Numbered from the stretch's first letter, positions 34,782 through 48,720 are shown. The stretch: 64,000 nt of DNA from Heliocidaris tuberculata (GCA_025618425.1 CM046832.1:60601087-60665086), one strand, 5' to 3'. Program-made: numbers and translations. The notes: generated by a model from the letters alone, not told the origin.

Positions 34782-37700
34782 CTTTCAACACTAGAGATAA
34801 AAAGAATGCACAATGTGATTTCGAATGAAATAATGGCATTGCTCTGACCCAAAAACAGTGCCGATTGACGAATATTAACTTGTATACCGGCAAGAAAACG
34901 TGTTTCGGTCAGATAGAGCCTTGCTTTGATATGGTTTCAGCCTTGCAACCATTATTCATTTAGAGGTGAAATAGACGGGACATGAATAATGATTTCCGTT
35001 ACATCTAATTGCCCAAATATTTTTAAGAGTGGTGTATAGGTAATGGGTACTTTCGTCCCCTAAAAATGAATTAAAAACGAATGGCCAAATAGGTCAATAA
35101 AGAGGGAGAAGCAAATGAAATTGAACGGGAGAAAAAGCGAGTATTTTCTTACCATGGGAGGTGAATACCCCATCCCCCTTTGTTTCGTCCATGTAATAAT
35201 ACCAGCGCCCCCCCCCCCCCCTCCTAAAAATGAAGAAAAAGATCTGGACCTATATGCCACTGTTTGTTGTTGTTCATAGTTGTGTACGAATCATTCAAAC
35301 AAACCGCAACCAAAGGAAATGATTATTCGTCCTGCAAATGAACTCAATATATATATATGCATGAATAATTCTTTGAAACTTCCGAGGACGGTTATCACAT
35401 TTAAAAAGGTCCGAATGTCGTCATCAGAGAAAAATACATAATTCAAAGTCACTATGCGGGAATTTTTATAGGTCACATTATTCATCGATATATGATTTTG
35501 TTGTAGATGTCAGTTATATTTCTGATAATTCTAAATTGGTCATTCTAACAAATTATAAATGATTATTTTTCTAGTACACTGTTCACTGTTTGTTCGAACT
35601 CTTGATATTGTAATTATATATGTTACTACCCATCGGGAAATGAAGAACTATTTGCACAGGTCCCATGCACTTCTATTTTCACGTATCCTTTTCTGGAAAT
35701 AAAATCCTCCCTAACCTTTCTCCGCCAATCATTATATATTTGTGCAACCATTTTAATGAGTATCAGTTTCTTTCACCACCCGCGTTTAAAATGACTTCGT
35801 TTACAAAAACCCTGGATAGGTCGTTGAGAGAATAAACCACGCAGGGACGACATCATCGCTCTCACATAGCCATCGATCTAAGGAGGACGGGGTTTTTATA
35901 GCCCCCCCCCCCCCCCTCCCCACTCACTAATGTCTCGTCAACAATATTGCTATCCTTCACTGTTTGTTTTTTCTTGTTGTTGTTTTTGTTACTTTTGTTA
36001 TTCGCACTTAGTTTTGCGTTCGATTATAGGGGGAAGCTACACTAAAAGGACATGAATTTTTGAAGAGTTTATTCTGACACCCCCCCCCCCCTCCCCGCCC
36101 TTCATAATTGCATGGTATACCATTTTCCTCCAGAAATTAACACCTACATTATTTTGCCTGGCTAATATCTGGTACGAAATTATAACGAAATAAATTCAAT
36201 ACATCAATTAAAATCTGCAGTTATAGCCACTCGACTAAAATCTATACAGGAACTATAATGCATATTGATTGCAAGTATCCTCCAAATCGATTTATCAGTT
36301 TTATGGTTATGGTTGACCACAATCCAACCGAAAGTAGTACTGATGCAAAGAATTCAGTAATATGTTTTTCTCAAGAAATTCATTATCAATTATAAGATTC
36401 GTAGGGCTTGATAAATTGAAGAAAAAAAGGGTAATGAAATCGGGATGGTATTCGCGACCAATAAAACATGACAATATGCTGTATTATTGCTTTTCATTGT
36501 GATTTTCAGGAAGTTTTCGAATACCTTTGTTGTTCCAAAGAATCCATTATTTCACAATTTAGAGTTACCTTTTAGTTAGTTTCACTATGTCTTGAAAACC
36601 AGTTCAGTCACCTTCACTATACCTTTCGCTTTACAGTCAATGTGTAGGAGTTTGATATATTACATTGCGCTTGTAATTGGAATCCTGAAAACGTTTTTTG
36701 CAGGTGGTAAAATATAATATAAAAGTTCGCGACTTCCTCCTAGCTTTTGTTGTGATAGACAGTAGGGTTAAAAGTCATTTCCACATAAATACATGTACAT
36801 CATCACTTCCGTACATAGTAGTCATTTCTATGTACCTTCGCTGGGAAATTTTAGCAAATAACAATGTGTATATGTCATATCTACAAAATTCCAGGAACAG
36901 TTTGCTTTTTTTTTTCTTTTCTTTTTTTTTTTTGGGGGGGGGGGGGGGGGAGGTTGAAAACATGCCAGTATAATAAAGAATCATGTATCGATTTGTGTCA
37001 TTACCGCGATTTCTGGTAGGCCAACATTTACAAAAACACAGTTTTCCATGCAGTAAACTGCAGAAGTATATACGATCGACTTCCCTAAATAGTAACTCCA
37101 ATTTCATTTTACTGAATTCCTGGAGAAGACTTTTAAATACATACCAGTGTAGATTCATATAATTATTTCTGTCATTTACGGTGTAGATTCCTGCATGGTA
37201 TATTTTGAAAACATAAACCTCCAGTAAACTTTTACAAAAATGCTATATAATACTGGACGTATAGTTTCTTGTATCAATTTTACTGGATTTCTGCAGCATT
37301 CTCTATACAGAACACACCTGTATTTTAATTTCAAGATATAGTTTTGATAGTTTGTTTTTGTTTTGTTTGTTTTTGCTTTTTTTTATCCAATAATCATAGT
37401 TGTCACTGAGGCCTACTCGTATTACTTCGTCCATTGATTCACTCTCAACGAACATTATTACTATAAACATAATTTAAAAATGAAAAGTTGAATGCGGTAT
37501 AGGCTATATTTGGTGACGTTTCATTCACATTATATTTACTCATTATAATGCGGATTTAGGGGATATTGATTTTTCAGAGAAGGTAGGCACATTATTCTTC
37601 CCCACTGCTTATCTTCGAACGGACATTTTGTTACATAATGCACACACATCAATTAGGAATTAAAGGACATTGAATACAATAACAAAAGGTTCTTATCAGC

Positions 37701-38642
37701 TGGTCTGCTGGTGAATGGTCGGTTGGATTGAGTCATCCCGATGGCTAATCGTCGAGTAGACTCTCAACAGGAGCTTTACGGGTGTGTTCACACAGATTTT
37801 CTTTTCCTGATTCGACCAGCTTAACTTGATTAGGAAATTTTTATCTTACACTTACTTGATTAGGAAATTTGTATCTTTAAAATGCAATTTATTATTTTGA
37901 GGAGAGCGAGGGGACTTTGCTTCATTAAGAATTTTACCAAGAAACGAAAGGAGGGGCAAACTTGAAACGTCCATTTGATTGTTATGAGCAAAATTTTTAT
38001 TTTTATCTCTGTGTTGTTGAAGCAATAAACTCATATACGTGAAAAAACAAGACGAAATCATATGAATTATTTTTCTTTTGACGTATTTAGTATGAAGACT
38101 TCACTAAAATTTCGTCTCGTCGATGTTATTTTTCTTGTCCTTTCCGTGATCATATGAAAGAGGTAAATAGGCTAGGCCTGTGTAGGCCATATAATGTTAA
38201 ACGGGCAAAAATGTCTCGCTTAGTGCATAAGGCTCATTAATTTAATGCTCCTGTATTTGGTCCTTTTTTGCTTTCATTGGGAAACCAAAATTGTCTATTT
38301 ATATAAATCCAGTGGATTATCATCAGGGGGAATAAATCGTAAGGACGCATTCTTGCGTGCTGTCCAGCGGCTCACGTGCATTGCGAACGGATCAGAGGCT
38401 TTGTTCACAATGCATTATCCCGGTGTAGAGTTGTTCATCTCAACACAAAGGAGAAAAAAGACCAAATCCCTTGTTTTGGGATGGGAAAGGGTGATTAAAT
38501 TGGGTAACATGTGCTGTGTGTTCCCATACATTATTTCTCGCGAAGAAAGCGAAAGTATCTGCCCCTTCTTTATACGATATGCCACTTGAAACAAGACGGA
38601 CGCTTATACTTACACCAGGGAAATCCTGCTTACACGATTGTA

Positions 38643-38681
38643 TCATGGACCTACACAATGTACTACGAAGTAGGTCCATGA
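38643..38681. repeat. 12-bp hairpin with 15-base loop
   Basis: TCATGGACCTAC (38643-38654) pairs with GTAGGTCCATGA (38670-38681). ATTGTAT lies on the left of the first arm and recurs directly after the second. Confidence 0.8.
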
Positions 38682-38748
38682 TTGTATACAATTTTTGCAA
38701 ACAAATTTGATTACTTGTTCCAGCGATATTTTTCTTGGTGGAGAAACT

Positions 38749-38826
38749 GAATTGTAGGTTAAGTTTTCAGGGTTAAGTCATGTAACTGGTTTAACTGTAA
38801 CCCTGAAAACTTAACTTACGATTCAA
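38749..38826. repeat. Long ~30-bp imperfect hairpin
   Basis: GTAGGTTAAGTTTTCAGGGT and its mirror ACCCTGAAAACTTAACTTAC form a stem of about 29 pairs with two or three mismatches or G-U pairs, around a loop of about 15 bases. The shape is precursor-microRNA-like, but the arms could equally be a tiny foldback element. Confidence 0.75.
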
Positions 38827-38939
38827 ATTTGATATATAGACAAGATTTGTTATGTTTTTATCAAGAACCTATACTTTAGTTTCTATTCTCGACTCCAGCA
38901 TAAAGACTGACCTTCAGGAAGCCATCTCATGAGTTTTTA

Positions 38940-39145
38940 TCTCCGTGGGAGACGAGCATGACGAGGAAATTCATGAGTCACATTCGATTATGAATGCACC
39001 TCTGGCCCTGATCTGCAGGGTAAGGGTCTCGTATAAGGTCACCGGTTCGAGTCCCGTCTGGGACACATCTGTCAGATCAGCCAGACAGATAATGGTGTTG
39101 AATGATGGGCACATACGTAAATAATGTTTTGATCAACAACAACAA
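38940..39145 (+). mobile_element. Possible tRNA-derived SINE remnant
   Basis: A B box-like GGTTCGAGTCC lies at 39044-39054 and a (CAA)n tail AACAACAACAAC follows near 39136-39147. A convincing A box was not found and no cloverleaf closes, so this is a weak call. Confidence 0.35.
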
Positions 39146-41261
39146 CATGCCTGGAATATATTAAGCCACAAAACATAGAAATCTACAAAATACTTTATAA
39201 TGGCCATATATACGTGTATGATCTTTGGACAAAACAAAACATAACAAAAAGTACTATAGAATTCAGGCAAAAATACTTTCATGAATTGCACTATAGATCA
39301 TCATACATTGTCGAATCATTAAACAATCAAAGCTGTATAGGCCTACCTGTAAAAAGTATATATATATGTTTGACATACATATCGATAAATGAAAGGAATA
39401 AACAAAAACAATCATAATTATTCTTACCCCTTTTGTAAAGAAATAATTTTGTCCTCAGCGTCAGATCTTCAGAATAGTCAACACAATGCGCTATCATCTA
39501 AGGTGTCCGATTTCATAAATTCATAAACATATCATAAGCATCTGGGAATATATACCAAGAAGTATATATGCCTACTATCTTCCACTGCACTATACTACTG
39601 CGCGTGCTATCAACTACTGCCTGCATTCTCCTGAAGATACACCCCAGAAAAGCACACAGCTGACAAAGAAATGGAATACGGAACTGCTATTGGCGGAAGT
39701 TCTCTGTACGTCCATCAATATACACACGGTTGGTTTAGCGGTAAAGCTCTCAGGAGCGCGCGTGCATGGATTATAGCTGCAGGGTCTACCAAGACAAAGA
39801 AACATAATAGTGGGGGAAGGGGGGGGGGGGGGGGGGGTGGTAAAGAAAAATTAAGAGATGGGTGGGGTGTGTTGGAAAAGAGGAAGCAGCTCTGTTTTGT
39901 TTCGTATCGTGATTAAATAGACCTTTTTACTGATATAATTATATCAAGCAAGAACATAATTATGATAATATGGGACAGTAATACCTATTCAACATCGCCA
40001 TCCAACGGATGCATTATAAGTAAAAGTCACTGATAATTGCAACGATGCGTTCTAAATCACGCACTGTTTTCTGTCAAAAACAAATTTGATTTCATGCAAA
40101 TAAATTCTCTGAAAAAGCTTTACTTTGCAACAGTATTTCTCCAATTTTCTGTCTCTAATTAATGCATTTATACTCGCCATTCTTTCCAACGTCTATATCA
40201 AAATGTGTTTATTTTTAAACAATATCCCTAGGTTATGTCTTTGTATTTACGATTTATTCAAATGCTATGTTTGTTCCAGTGGAAAAAAAAACCCCAAAAG
40301 CAAACTTGAAACTCTGAACTTGATCTCATGCAAGAGAACGGCATCACCGAAAGATGAACAGAGGGTCCATGCAATAGGCCTAGCTATATTTTCTGTTCCC
40401 AATTATGGTGTCGCTTTTCACATGTTCATAAATATGTAAACAACACGCAACACGATGAAAGAGTACTAATCTTTTTAAGACAATTTTTTAAAAATGTAAC
40501 ATGATCGTAATGTGTCACACTTTTTCTTATTTGTTCTTATCTATACGTGATGACATCGGAAACAAAATGATGCACATGTACCTTGTTCAATTGAATGATA
40601 TACTTGTAAAGCCGAACATTAATCATCGTAGCCATGAAAAAAATATCAGCAACAATAAAGATTACAAGCTTACAAAAAATTGAGGGTACCTTCACTTTAT
40701 AATAGAAATGGAGCGAACCCAGAGAAAACGGAACAATAGAAATAGGATATCGAGAAGATAGAGACAAGAGTCTCTTCATAATGAGTATCGCTACACTGGC
40801 GATTTGTTACTACCATACAGTATCACTAAGGAGTTTGGTTGGGTTACTTGGGTATTAGATTTAAAGGGGAAAATCTACCCTATAACTTGGCTGACTGCAT
40901 GACATCAAGTTGATTTAGATTCATTGAGAAAATCAGAGAAAGTGGTAGTAGAGGAAGAGAAATATCCGATAAAGAATAAGAAAGTTGTTCAGTTCTGAAG
41001 ATCCTATGTCGATTTGGCAACTTATAATTTCCTTTGAGAGTGGTTTTCTTGGACATTTTCAGGAAAATCGTGTGTTTTGATGAAAGAGAATCGCAGGGTG
41101 AAAACGTGTCTCCAATCGGCACCTCTAGATTTTCTTTTTTTTTTAATTTTCCTTTCTCTTTTCTCCTTTCCCTTTCTCTTTCCTCTTCCTTCTCATTTTT
41201 CCCTATTTTTTTTTCCGACAGCAATTTTGAGTGTGTATGTGTGTGTGTGTGTGTGGGGGGG

Positions 41262-41465
41262 GGGGGGGTCAAACCCCCACACCCCCCACTCAAATTTTCG
41301 AACTTAAAAAGGTGAAAAGGCGTCAGCCTTCCTTGCGAAAATGGGCCCGTATGATCAAGATCTGTACATCTGCAATTTTCTTTTATTATTTGTGGGGGGG
41401 GGGGAGATTAGGGTGCAGTATTTTTGTCGACAATTTTGGGTGTCACATGGACCCCCCCCCCCCCC
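41262..41465. repeat. Clustered G and C homopolymer runs
   Basis: G runs at 41256-41268 and 41394-41404 and a C run at 41453-41465 follow a (GT)n stretch (41231-41254). They lie near a degenerate AGCGATGCCCCTG word that resembles the tip of hAT-like elements. No coding potential. Confidence 0.7.
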
Positions 41466-41776
41466 ATTCACAATGTTCTAGCGATGCCCCTGTCTCCAAT
41501 CACAATATTTCGGGCACATTATATTTGGATAAAAATGGAAATATATCTTTTTATGCAAAGCAAATGATTGCTTAACTTGTGTAGTGATCTTTAAAGTCAG
41601 AATTTTCAGAACTTTTGTATTCTTAATCGGATTTTCTCCTCCCAAAGTCCCATTCTTTCGATTTGAACGAAATGGCAATTTTAGTCTTCCTTTGCTTTCA
41701 GACAATGGACGGCGAACACGTGTCAACGATTTAACAGTTCAGTCCTGTAATTGGTCCAATATGTTCAATGCGGGTG

Positions 41777-41778
<2 letters not shown>

Positions 41779-41866
<88 letters not shown>
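41779..41866. repeat. (TC)44 microsatellite
   Basis: This is an uninterrupted 88-base TC dinucleotide run. Confidence 0.97.
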
Positions 41867-41868
<2 letters not shown>

Positions 41869-42062
41869 GCAGTTCCTTGATTTGCAAATAATGTCTTTAG
41901 TCTACTCATTTAGGGTTTCTTGATGGACATTCAAATCATCGACGGTCAGATTGTTCTTGTGTTTGTGTACCAGTCAGGTTATTTTGAAAGTGAAAACAAG
42001 AAAGCAGCACACATGTGAAAGAGTGAACAACGCTCGTGTCAGGGTCAACATTTAATTTCACT

Positions 42063-42089
42063 GGGGGGGGGGGGGGGGGGGGGGGGGGG
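42063..42089. repeat. Poly-G tract (27 G)
   Basis: An uninterrupted run of 27 G; a C run of about 23 lies at 42369-42391. Confidence 0.95.
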
Positions 42090-43423
42090 TTAGAAAGTAA
42101 GGGGATTTTCGATGTAATTTACTTTGCAACAAGAAATATATTATTTTCATTTTAAAAATCTACCTGTTGTCTCGAGTTTGAAAAATAATAGGCCACATAA
42201 TGTCAGTACAATCATGATATAACTTATTAGTTGTGTATCCAAAACATGTTTTATTTGCAGGGGCTGATACAGACAGTCCTTGTGTAAAATATCATTTTTA
42301 TGTATATAGGCTTTATACAGAGAACCCTATATAGGTATTCTGGTGCCCGGGGCAAACTATCAAATCTGCCCCCCCCCCCCCCCCCCCCCCCACTGCCCAA
42401 ACTCAGATTGATAAGCATTTTTAATTTAGAAATGATGGCACTACGTGAAAATGAGTTTTGATGCACATAACCCGGGGTTGTTAGCCCAAATTTGATGAAT
42501 TATTGTATAAGCGAGGGAGCAACGCGACCGAGCGGCAGATTTTTTGTTTTCCTTTTCACCCCTCAAATTAAAATTTCTTATGTATTTTACCCTTAGAAAG
42601 AAATCCAAGGGAATACAGCGACATTATATTTTTTCTAAATTTTGAACATTCCTTTTTGGGGGGACAAAATGAATGAAAACCCTGAAGAAATATATTTGAG
42701 GAATTAATCAAAGCAATTGCAAGGCAAATTTATGATTTCTTTCTAATGATGTATACGTTGAAAGTACTTTTTATGTTTTTTATATCCCATCTGGGGGCGC
42801 AAAATTTAACAAGCTCCTGCCTTATGCGGGGGAGGGGGGGGGGGGGGAATTAACTAGAGTCAATTAATGGTTAATACTTTAAAAACGCCTTTAATAGATC
42901 CTGAAGATAATTATGCGAGGGAGCAAAGAGATTTTGAAAATGTTCGCATTTCAAACCCTATAAAAACACCATTTCTTATATACGCATTTTGTCCTTGAAT
43001 GGGGCGCAAATAACCCTCAAAGACCAATAAATTTTCTTGTATTTCTCCCCCTTTTCTTTCTCTCTTTTGCATTTTTTGCGCCCCTTTCAAGTGTCGCCAG
43101 GGGCGCGTGTCCCCCCCCCCCGTAGATACGCCACTGCCCGAACCCATCGAGGTTCGAATATCTTATAATGATTTAATGAAACAGAGTCTTCTCTCATTTT
43201 TGGACATAAATCATAATTATAATTAATCTCGACAGTTCTTAGTCGATCGGTATTCTTCTTCTTCGCATAAATATGCTTTTCTTTCTTTCTTTCTTTTCTT
43301 TTCTTTTTTTTTAACTGAAATTTCACAAGCATTATAGCTTGTATCCAGAAAGACAGTTCACTTGATAAATAACCTGTAAATCAAACATCAACATGCGTAT
43401 TTATGTACACTGTATACAGCTAT

Positions 43424-43870
43424 ACTTTTTTTTTTTTTTTTTTTTTTTTATAATTATGTTTTTATTGGCGAATCATCAAGGATCACAATATATACAAACA
43501 ATTTTTACATGATTAGAATACAAAATCAATAAGGCAGAATAACAGCAAAATAGTGAATTGATCAAAAGCGAAGTTCCGAGTCAGAAAAGGATGGCCAGTG
43601 ATATTACAGACCTTAGTTTACAAACAACCAGAAAATCACAATTTCACTGACATCAAAAACATACAAAAAAGGTCAACAGCGCGCAGCTTTGGCCGGAATA
43701 AACAAAGCCGAACGACTTTTACAAGTTCACAGGTTGTGCATGAGCAGTGGGGGTGAAAGTTTGCCCAAGACTGACAACTGTGTAAAGTTGCCAGTGCGCC
43801 ATCTGTCGATTAAAACATTACAAGTGGCAAGAAACGATCTTCCATCCCTTTTCTACTTCGTCTCTCGATG
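43424..43870 (-). mobile_element. Retroposon 3' end with poly-A tail
   Basis: On the minus strand an AATAAA signal (CCAATAAAAACATAATTATA) lies about 15 bases before a run of about 26 A (43424-43449). This is the 3' end structure of a retroposed transcript or LINE. The body to 43870 has scattered stops; no reverse transcriptase domain is visible. The left and right limits are uncertain. Confidence 0.5.
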
Positions 43871-43893
43871 ATGCTTTCCCTCTTCCTTGTAGT

Positions 43894-44056
43894 CTATTCC
43901 AGGGGCGGATCCAGGATTTTGTAAAAGAGGGGGCACAGAGCCGGAAAAGTACACAATTAAGGGGGCAAATTTTATTAATTGTGTACTTAAGGTATGCCAG
44001 TTGGGTTTCAAAAGAGGGGGCACGGGCCGGTTATCCCCCTATGTAGATCCGACACT
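43894..44056. mobile_element. hAT-like short element (CAGGGGCGGATCC end)
   Basis: It begins CAGGGGCGGATCCAGGATTT and ends with CCCCCTATGTAGATCCGACACTG, an imperfect inverted end. AAAGAGGGGGCAC occurs twice. CAGNGGCGNA-type tips with G-rich interiors are common in hAT-like MITEs. The flanks TAGTCTATTC and TAGTCTATTC (43882-43891 and 44057-44066) are a direct repeat and may include the target duplication. Confidence 0.6.
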
Positions 44057-45025
44057 GTAGTCTATTCCATTCTCCACCCCTCCCTCCTTCCCTCTCTCCC
44101 CCTCTTCCTTATTTTCCTCTTTCCGCCCCTCTCCCCGTCGAGCTGAGTAGGTCCAGTCATCAAGGGGCACTTGTGCACGTAAGAGGGGGATGGTGCCATT
44201 TCATGCAGGTGGATGAAATGTGTGAGAGCATGGCGACCGAGTGGGAATTGTGTAGGAGGGGAGGGTTGTTCTCCTGTCTTTCTTCCTTTCTCTTTTCCCT
44301 TTTTCCCACTTTTATGAAAATTATGGGGGAGGGACCGGAGTGGACTCTCTTACGCTTTCTTGAAAACGGAGTCAAATGATAAATTGAGATAAATTTCTTA
44401 CCCATCATTGTAATATCAAATTTAAAAAAGAAAAGAAAATGAAATATCATTATAATAAACTACCATTGCTAATATAGGCATTCATTGGTGTATTAGTCAT
44501 TATCCACATAGGCCTGGCACGTCCGGTGTTTTCAAGTGGTGAAAGTCGTAAAACTTCGATAATTTTTTGTTTCAATGGATGGAATAAAATGGGGTTGAAG
44601 GACTATACATCAGTGGCTTTTCAGATCATAGTTGTGCATTCATGAACACACGACCAAGCTATGCAGATGAAACGTTTATTTGTGGTTAAGGTTTCCCCCC
44701 TCCTTTTGAACAACTCTTATACATGCAGTGCTTACGTAACTATATAGGCCCCCTGCATGCCTGGAAGAGATTCTGCTCTTCCCCCTTCCCGTTTATCAAT
44801 TTCTTGATAGGCAAAATAGACACAAAACTTAGAGCAGGCTTTTTTTTTAAACTGCGCTTTGACCAAAATTGGTTAGGTTGTCCGAAACGGAAGGCTTGAT
44901 TTTCTCTCACCACAGAAAAGTAATTGCCATTTGATATACTCAACTGAAATAATTTGAAATAATGCACTTTACTACTGCGTACAGAGAGAAAAATAATAGG
45001 GACCTGGTAAAAATAATATTACAAT

Positions 45026-45052
45026 GAGAAAGAGAGAAAGAGAGAGAGAGGG

Positions 45053-45106
<54 letters not shown>

Positions 45107-45151
45107 GGGGGGGGGGGGAGGGAGAGAGAGAGAGAGAGAGGGAGAGAGAGA
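45026..45151. repeat. (AG)n microsatellite with G run
   Basis: The tract is AG dinucleotide-rich, with an 11- to 12-base G run near 45105-45118. Confidence 0.95.
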
Positions 45152-45324
45152 TGAAAGAGAGGTGAGCCCCTGCCACTGACTTTCCCAGCATGTAGGCAAT
45201 TATGTAATGGATACACCAATGTAATGCAATATAAATGTTGGGACCCGGTCACAAGTGGCGTATCCAGTCTACATCTTTGAGGGAATGTTCGTTAAAGATG
45301 CTGTACGGACCCCAATCGAAGAAG

Positions 45325-45325
<1 letters not shown>

Positions 45326-45409
<84 letters not shown>
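45326..45409. repeat. (TA)n microsatellite
   Basis: An uninterrupted TA run of about 84 bases. Confidence 0.97.
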
Positions 45410-45412
<3 letters not shown>

Positions 45413-45513
45413 CATTTCAGGGGGTGGGGTGCTGATGGTCTAGGGTTGGGGCATATACGTCGGTTTTATTCTTTTCCTGGATACACAATCATAACGCGCG
45501 GCTAGTTATGTTG

Positions 45514-45660
<147 letters not shown>

Positions 45661-46002
45661 ACTAGCGTAGCTGAGGGGGGGGGCAGGGGGCAGAGTGCCC
45701 CTCCCTGTCAAATTTACCTCGATTTTTTTTCTTTTTTCTTTTTTTGTTGTTGCTTGCTTGTCACTTATTATGGAGGAAAACATGTGATAACCCCCCCCCC
45801 CCCCCCCGAGCGACTTTTTTGAGGGCTGGCGAGAGAAAAAAATTGTGGCCACATTTTACATTCATATAGCTCAGGGGCCGCGGAGCGTTTTTGAAAGTGG
45901 GGGGGGGGGGCTGATTTGATTTCATCATTAATGACAATTTTCGAACCTTTTTCCCGAGGTTTTATGAAACGCGTGCCTACTAAAATAAGGGAGGCTGCTG
46001 AG

Positions 46003-46029
46003 CCCCCCCCCCCCCCCCCCCCCCCCCCC
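46003..46029. repeat. Poly-C tract (27 C)
   Basis: An uninterrupted C run; further C or G runs lie at 45791-45807 and 45899-45910. Confidence 0.95.
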
Positions 46030-46341
46030 GCTTCCACGGCCCATGTAGCTCATTACATGAATACTTAAATTCCCTTTACCATGTTATTATGACATTGTTA
46101 TTTAATGCTTTAAAAATTTATAAATGAATGTTTTTGCTATGAAACAAATTCCACGCAATGTTGGATCAAAAATAATGCACTCGAAATTCAATCAATTATC
46201 CCGCTAGCTGCAACTAAAAGGTCTCCACGCATGCGTACGATACAAGAAATGTGTGTAGGATTTTTGTACACATATAATGCATGCGGCCAATTTACATTGT
46301 CGCTCTTGTTACGGAATATACTACGCCGGTAAAATATCACG

Positions 46342-46565
46342 ATGAGTTCTAGAAAAGGTAAGCAAATATCTCTCATTTGAAATATGATTCGTGTAAACTG
46401 ATGAATGTATAGTAAAGATTATGTTCATATTTTTGTGTGCTCTCTTTCAGTTATGGCAATCCAAGCGAGAAAGAAACGTAAGCCGCCGAAACATCGGAAA
46501 ACGGATGACCGTGGTGGACACAAGAAACCAACGGCAACTACGGGGCCCCAGTCGCAGGCTACGCA
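46342..46565 (+). CDS. First two coding exons of an unrecognised gene with a basic N-terminus
   Basis: Exon 1 (46342-46357) reads MSSRK and ends AAAAG|GTAAGC. After a 93-bp intron ending CTCTCTTTCAG, exon 2 (46451-46565) continues in frame: VMAIQARKKRKPPKHRKTDD, RGGHKKPTATTGPQSQAT, ending at the donor CA|GTAAGT. Phases agree and both splice sites are strong. The segment is Lys/Arg-rich with a bipartite-like nuclear signal (RKKRKPPKHRK) and then a Thr/Gln/Ser low-complexity run. No domain is recognised and no function is proposed. Further exons should lie to the right, but none was identified with confidence. A single-exon reading of exon 2 from its own ATG (46453) is an alternative. Confidence 0.6.
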
Positions 46566-47403
46566 GTAAGTAGTGAATGCATGTGCGAGGGCTTAATAGT
46601 TAAACGCAATGATGAGATCAGAGATGTGACTTGTTTTAATTTGTAAGACTCAAATCTCCCTGTCATACCACAGCTAATTCTGGATCTCATTATTGACCAG
46701 GTTTCAGCTTCACTAGATAGCTGTTAAATAACCTATGGTACAATTTTCAGTCAAAACAGGCAATAGTGAATAGACTGATCATGCTGATGGTTAAAGTCTA
46801 GATCTAGTTCTAAATTATTTGACAAAAAATGACAAAATATGAAAAAAATCCAAGCCTAAGGCAGTCTAAATCAGTACTACAGTAGAGTGAGGCACACAGT
46901 CGATGTTGGAGACCGTTTCCTGTTTCCTATTTCCTATTTCTCCTATTTCTCCTATTTCTCCTATAGACCCTAGATTTCTCCTAATCCTCCTAATCCTATT
47001 TAGTAGGAGACCAATTTTCTCCTTTTACATATCTACTATTTGCTGCAGAGGAAATAATAATAATAAAAAAAGTATTAAGTATGGCAGTATCATTAAATTT
47101 AGTCTACTCTAATACTAGATCTAGATAAACCTCAAAAAATTAAATTACAACCCACTCACAACGATATGGGTTCACATGACACGGAAACGGCACTTGCTTG
47201 AGGTTTTCAACTACATGTACAAGCTGAGCAAGCAGGCATTGAGGTCAAGACAATGGTAACTACAAGCTGGTGAAACCTCAAAGATAATTGTGTCTGCACG
47301 ACTTGTAACTTTTCATTTAACTATGAGTTAAGACCCCCCCCCCCAGCTTGTATTGCGCTAACTATGATATTGCTTGTGGTTTAAAACTTCAAGTAACCTT
47401 TAA

Positions 47404-47978
47404 AGGAAACCAAAACCCAAGGAGAGAATCAATGTTATTGGAAAGTGAAAATTCAGAGAAGCACTTTACAAAAAGTTTCATTAAAATTGGTTAGAAAATG
47501 AGAGTTATGGAAGTTTGAAAAGTCTCATTTTACTTTCTATGGGGATCCTCAAATTGGCAAAATTGCTTCAAAATGGCTGATTTTGTGAACAACTCATTTG
47601 TTTTGTACACAGATTTTCAGATTTTCCCCATTATCTTTCAAGGTGCAGTTAATCTCCTTCTGAGCTCAACATATATAATGGGAAAAATGTATTTTACACC
47701 ACATATGTCGAGTTCAGGAGGAGACAAGGAGCACCCTGAGAGATAATGGGGAAAATCTGAAAATCTGTGTACAAAACAAATGGAGAGTTGTTCACAAAAT
47801 CAGCCATTTTGAAGCAATTTTGCCAATTTGAGGATCCCCATAGAAAGTAAAATGAGACTTTTCAAACTTCCATTACTCTCTCATTTTTTAACCAATTTTA
47901 ATGAAACTTTTTGTAAAGTGCTTCTCTGAATTCTCACTTTCCAATAACATTGATTCTCTCCTTGGGTTTTGGTTTCCT
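47404..47978. mobile_element. 575-bp foldback TTAA element (AGGAAACCAAAACCC family)
   Basis: TTAA at 47400-47403 and 47979-47982 bounds AGGAAACCAAAACCCAAGGA and TCCTTGGGTTTTGGTTTCCT, perfect inverted ends. The arms are long (CTTTCTATGGGGATCCTCAA against its mirror). A close relative lies at 62911-63477. Confidence 0.9.
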
Positions 47979-48720
47979 TTAAGTTTCCGAAACCAGAATT
48001 GCTACCGCACAGTCCTTAACTACAGAATAACCGTGAAGTTTAAAACCAAAAGTTAAGCTTTTAAGTTTATGACCTGTTAAGCAACCTGTAATGTCTGTTT
48101 TTTGAAAATCCCTTTTAGCACATATTTGAAATATGTTTAAAGATTTATAATTAATACTGTTTTTGTGTTTGCTGTACAAGTACGAGATGTACCTCTTTTA
48201 AAGATTACACTCTTGGCTTTCTACAGGCATACTTGCCAAAGAATTTCCTTGATTGCAATCCACTAGAAAATATATAGGCATGGGAAGAGTGTCTGCACAA
48301 AGGCAGAGCTAGAAAAGATGACCGGATTTTTATCTTCATCTTGGTACCAAAATGTACATGTACACACCGTTGTTTCCTCAGAGAATTGGCCACAGCACAT
48401 ATTCATCTTTTGCTAAAATTTCTATAAAAAAAAAACCCTTCCTCTTCAACACATTGAAAATGAAAAATGGCAAAATGCTTCTTTCTCTTAATCAATGTAG
48501 CAAAACATAAGTTCCAAAGATATTTATGGGATTTTTTTTTGCATAAAAAATATGTAGAATAAGTTATCTTCATTCAAGTCTGCCGAGAATGCTATCCTCC
48601 AGGCATTTGAAATCCTCACTCTTCCTAATTACTCTGTCATGAAATTGATGAACATTTAAAGTTTAGTGCACTTAGAATGCAACACATTCTGCATATCTGT
48701 TTAACCTTAAAGGGGAATGA

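Noticed and set aside
38245..38589. 114-codon plus-strand frame
   Set aside because: Opposite strand is also open, no family resemblance, and no clear promoter or splice context.
39001..39070. Functional tRNA gene from the GGTTCGAGTCC word
   Set aside because: No matching acceptor, D or anticodon stems could be folded; better explained as a SINE remnant.
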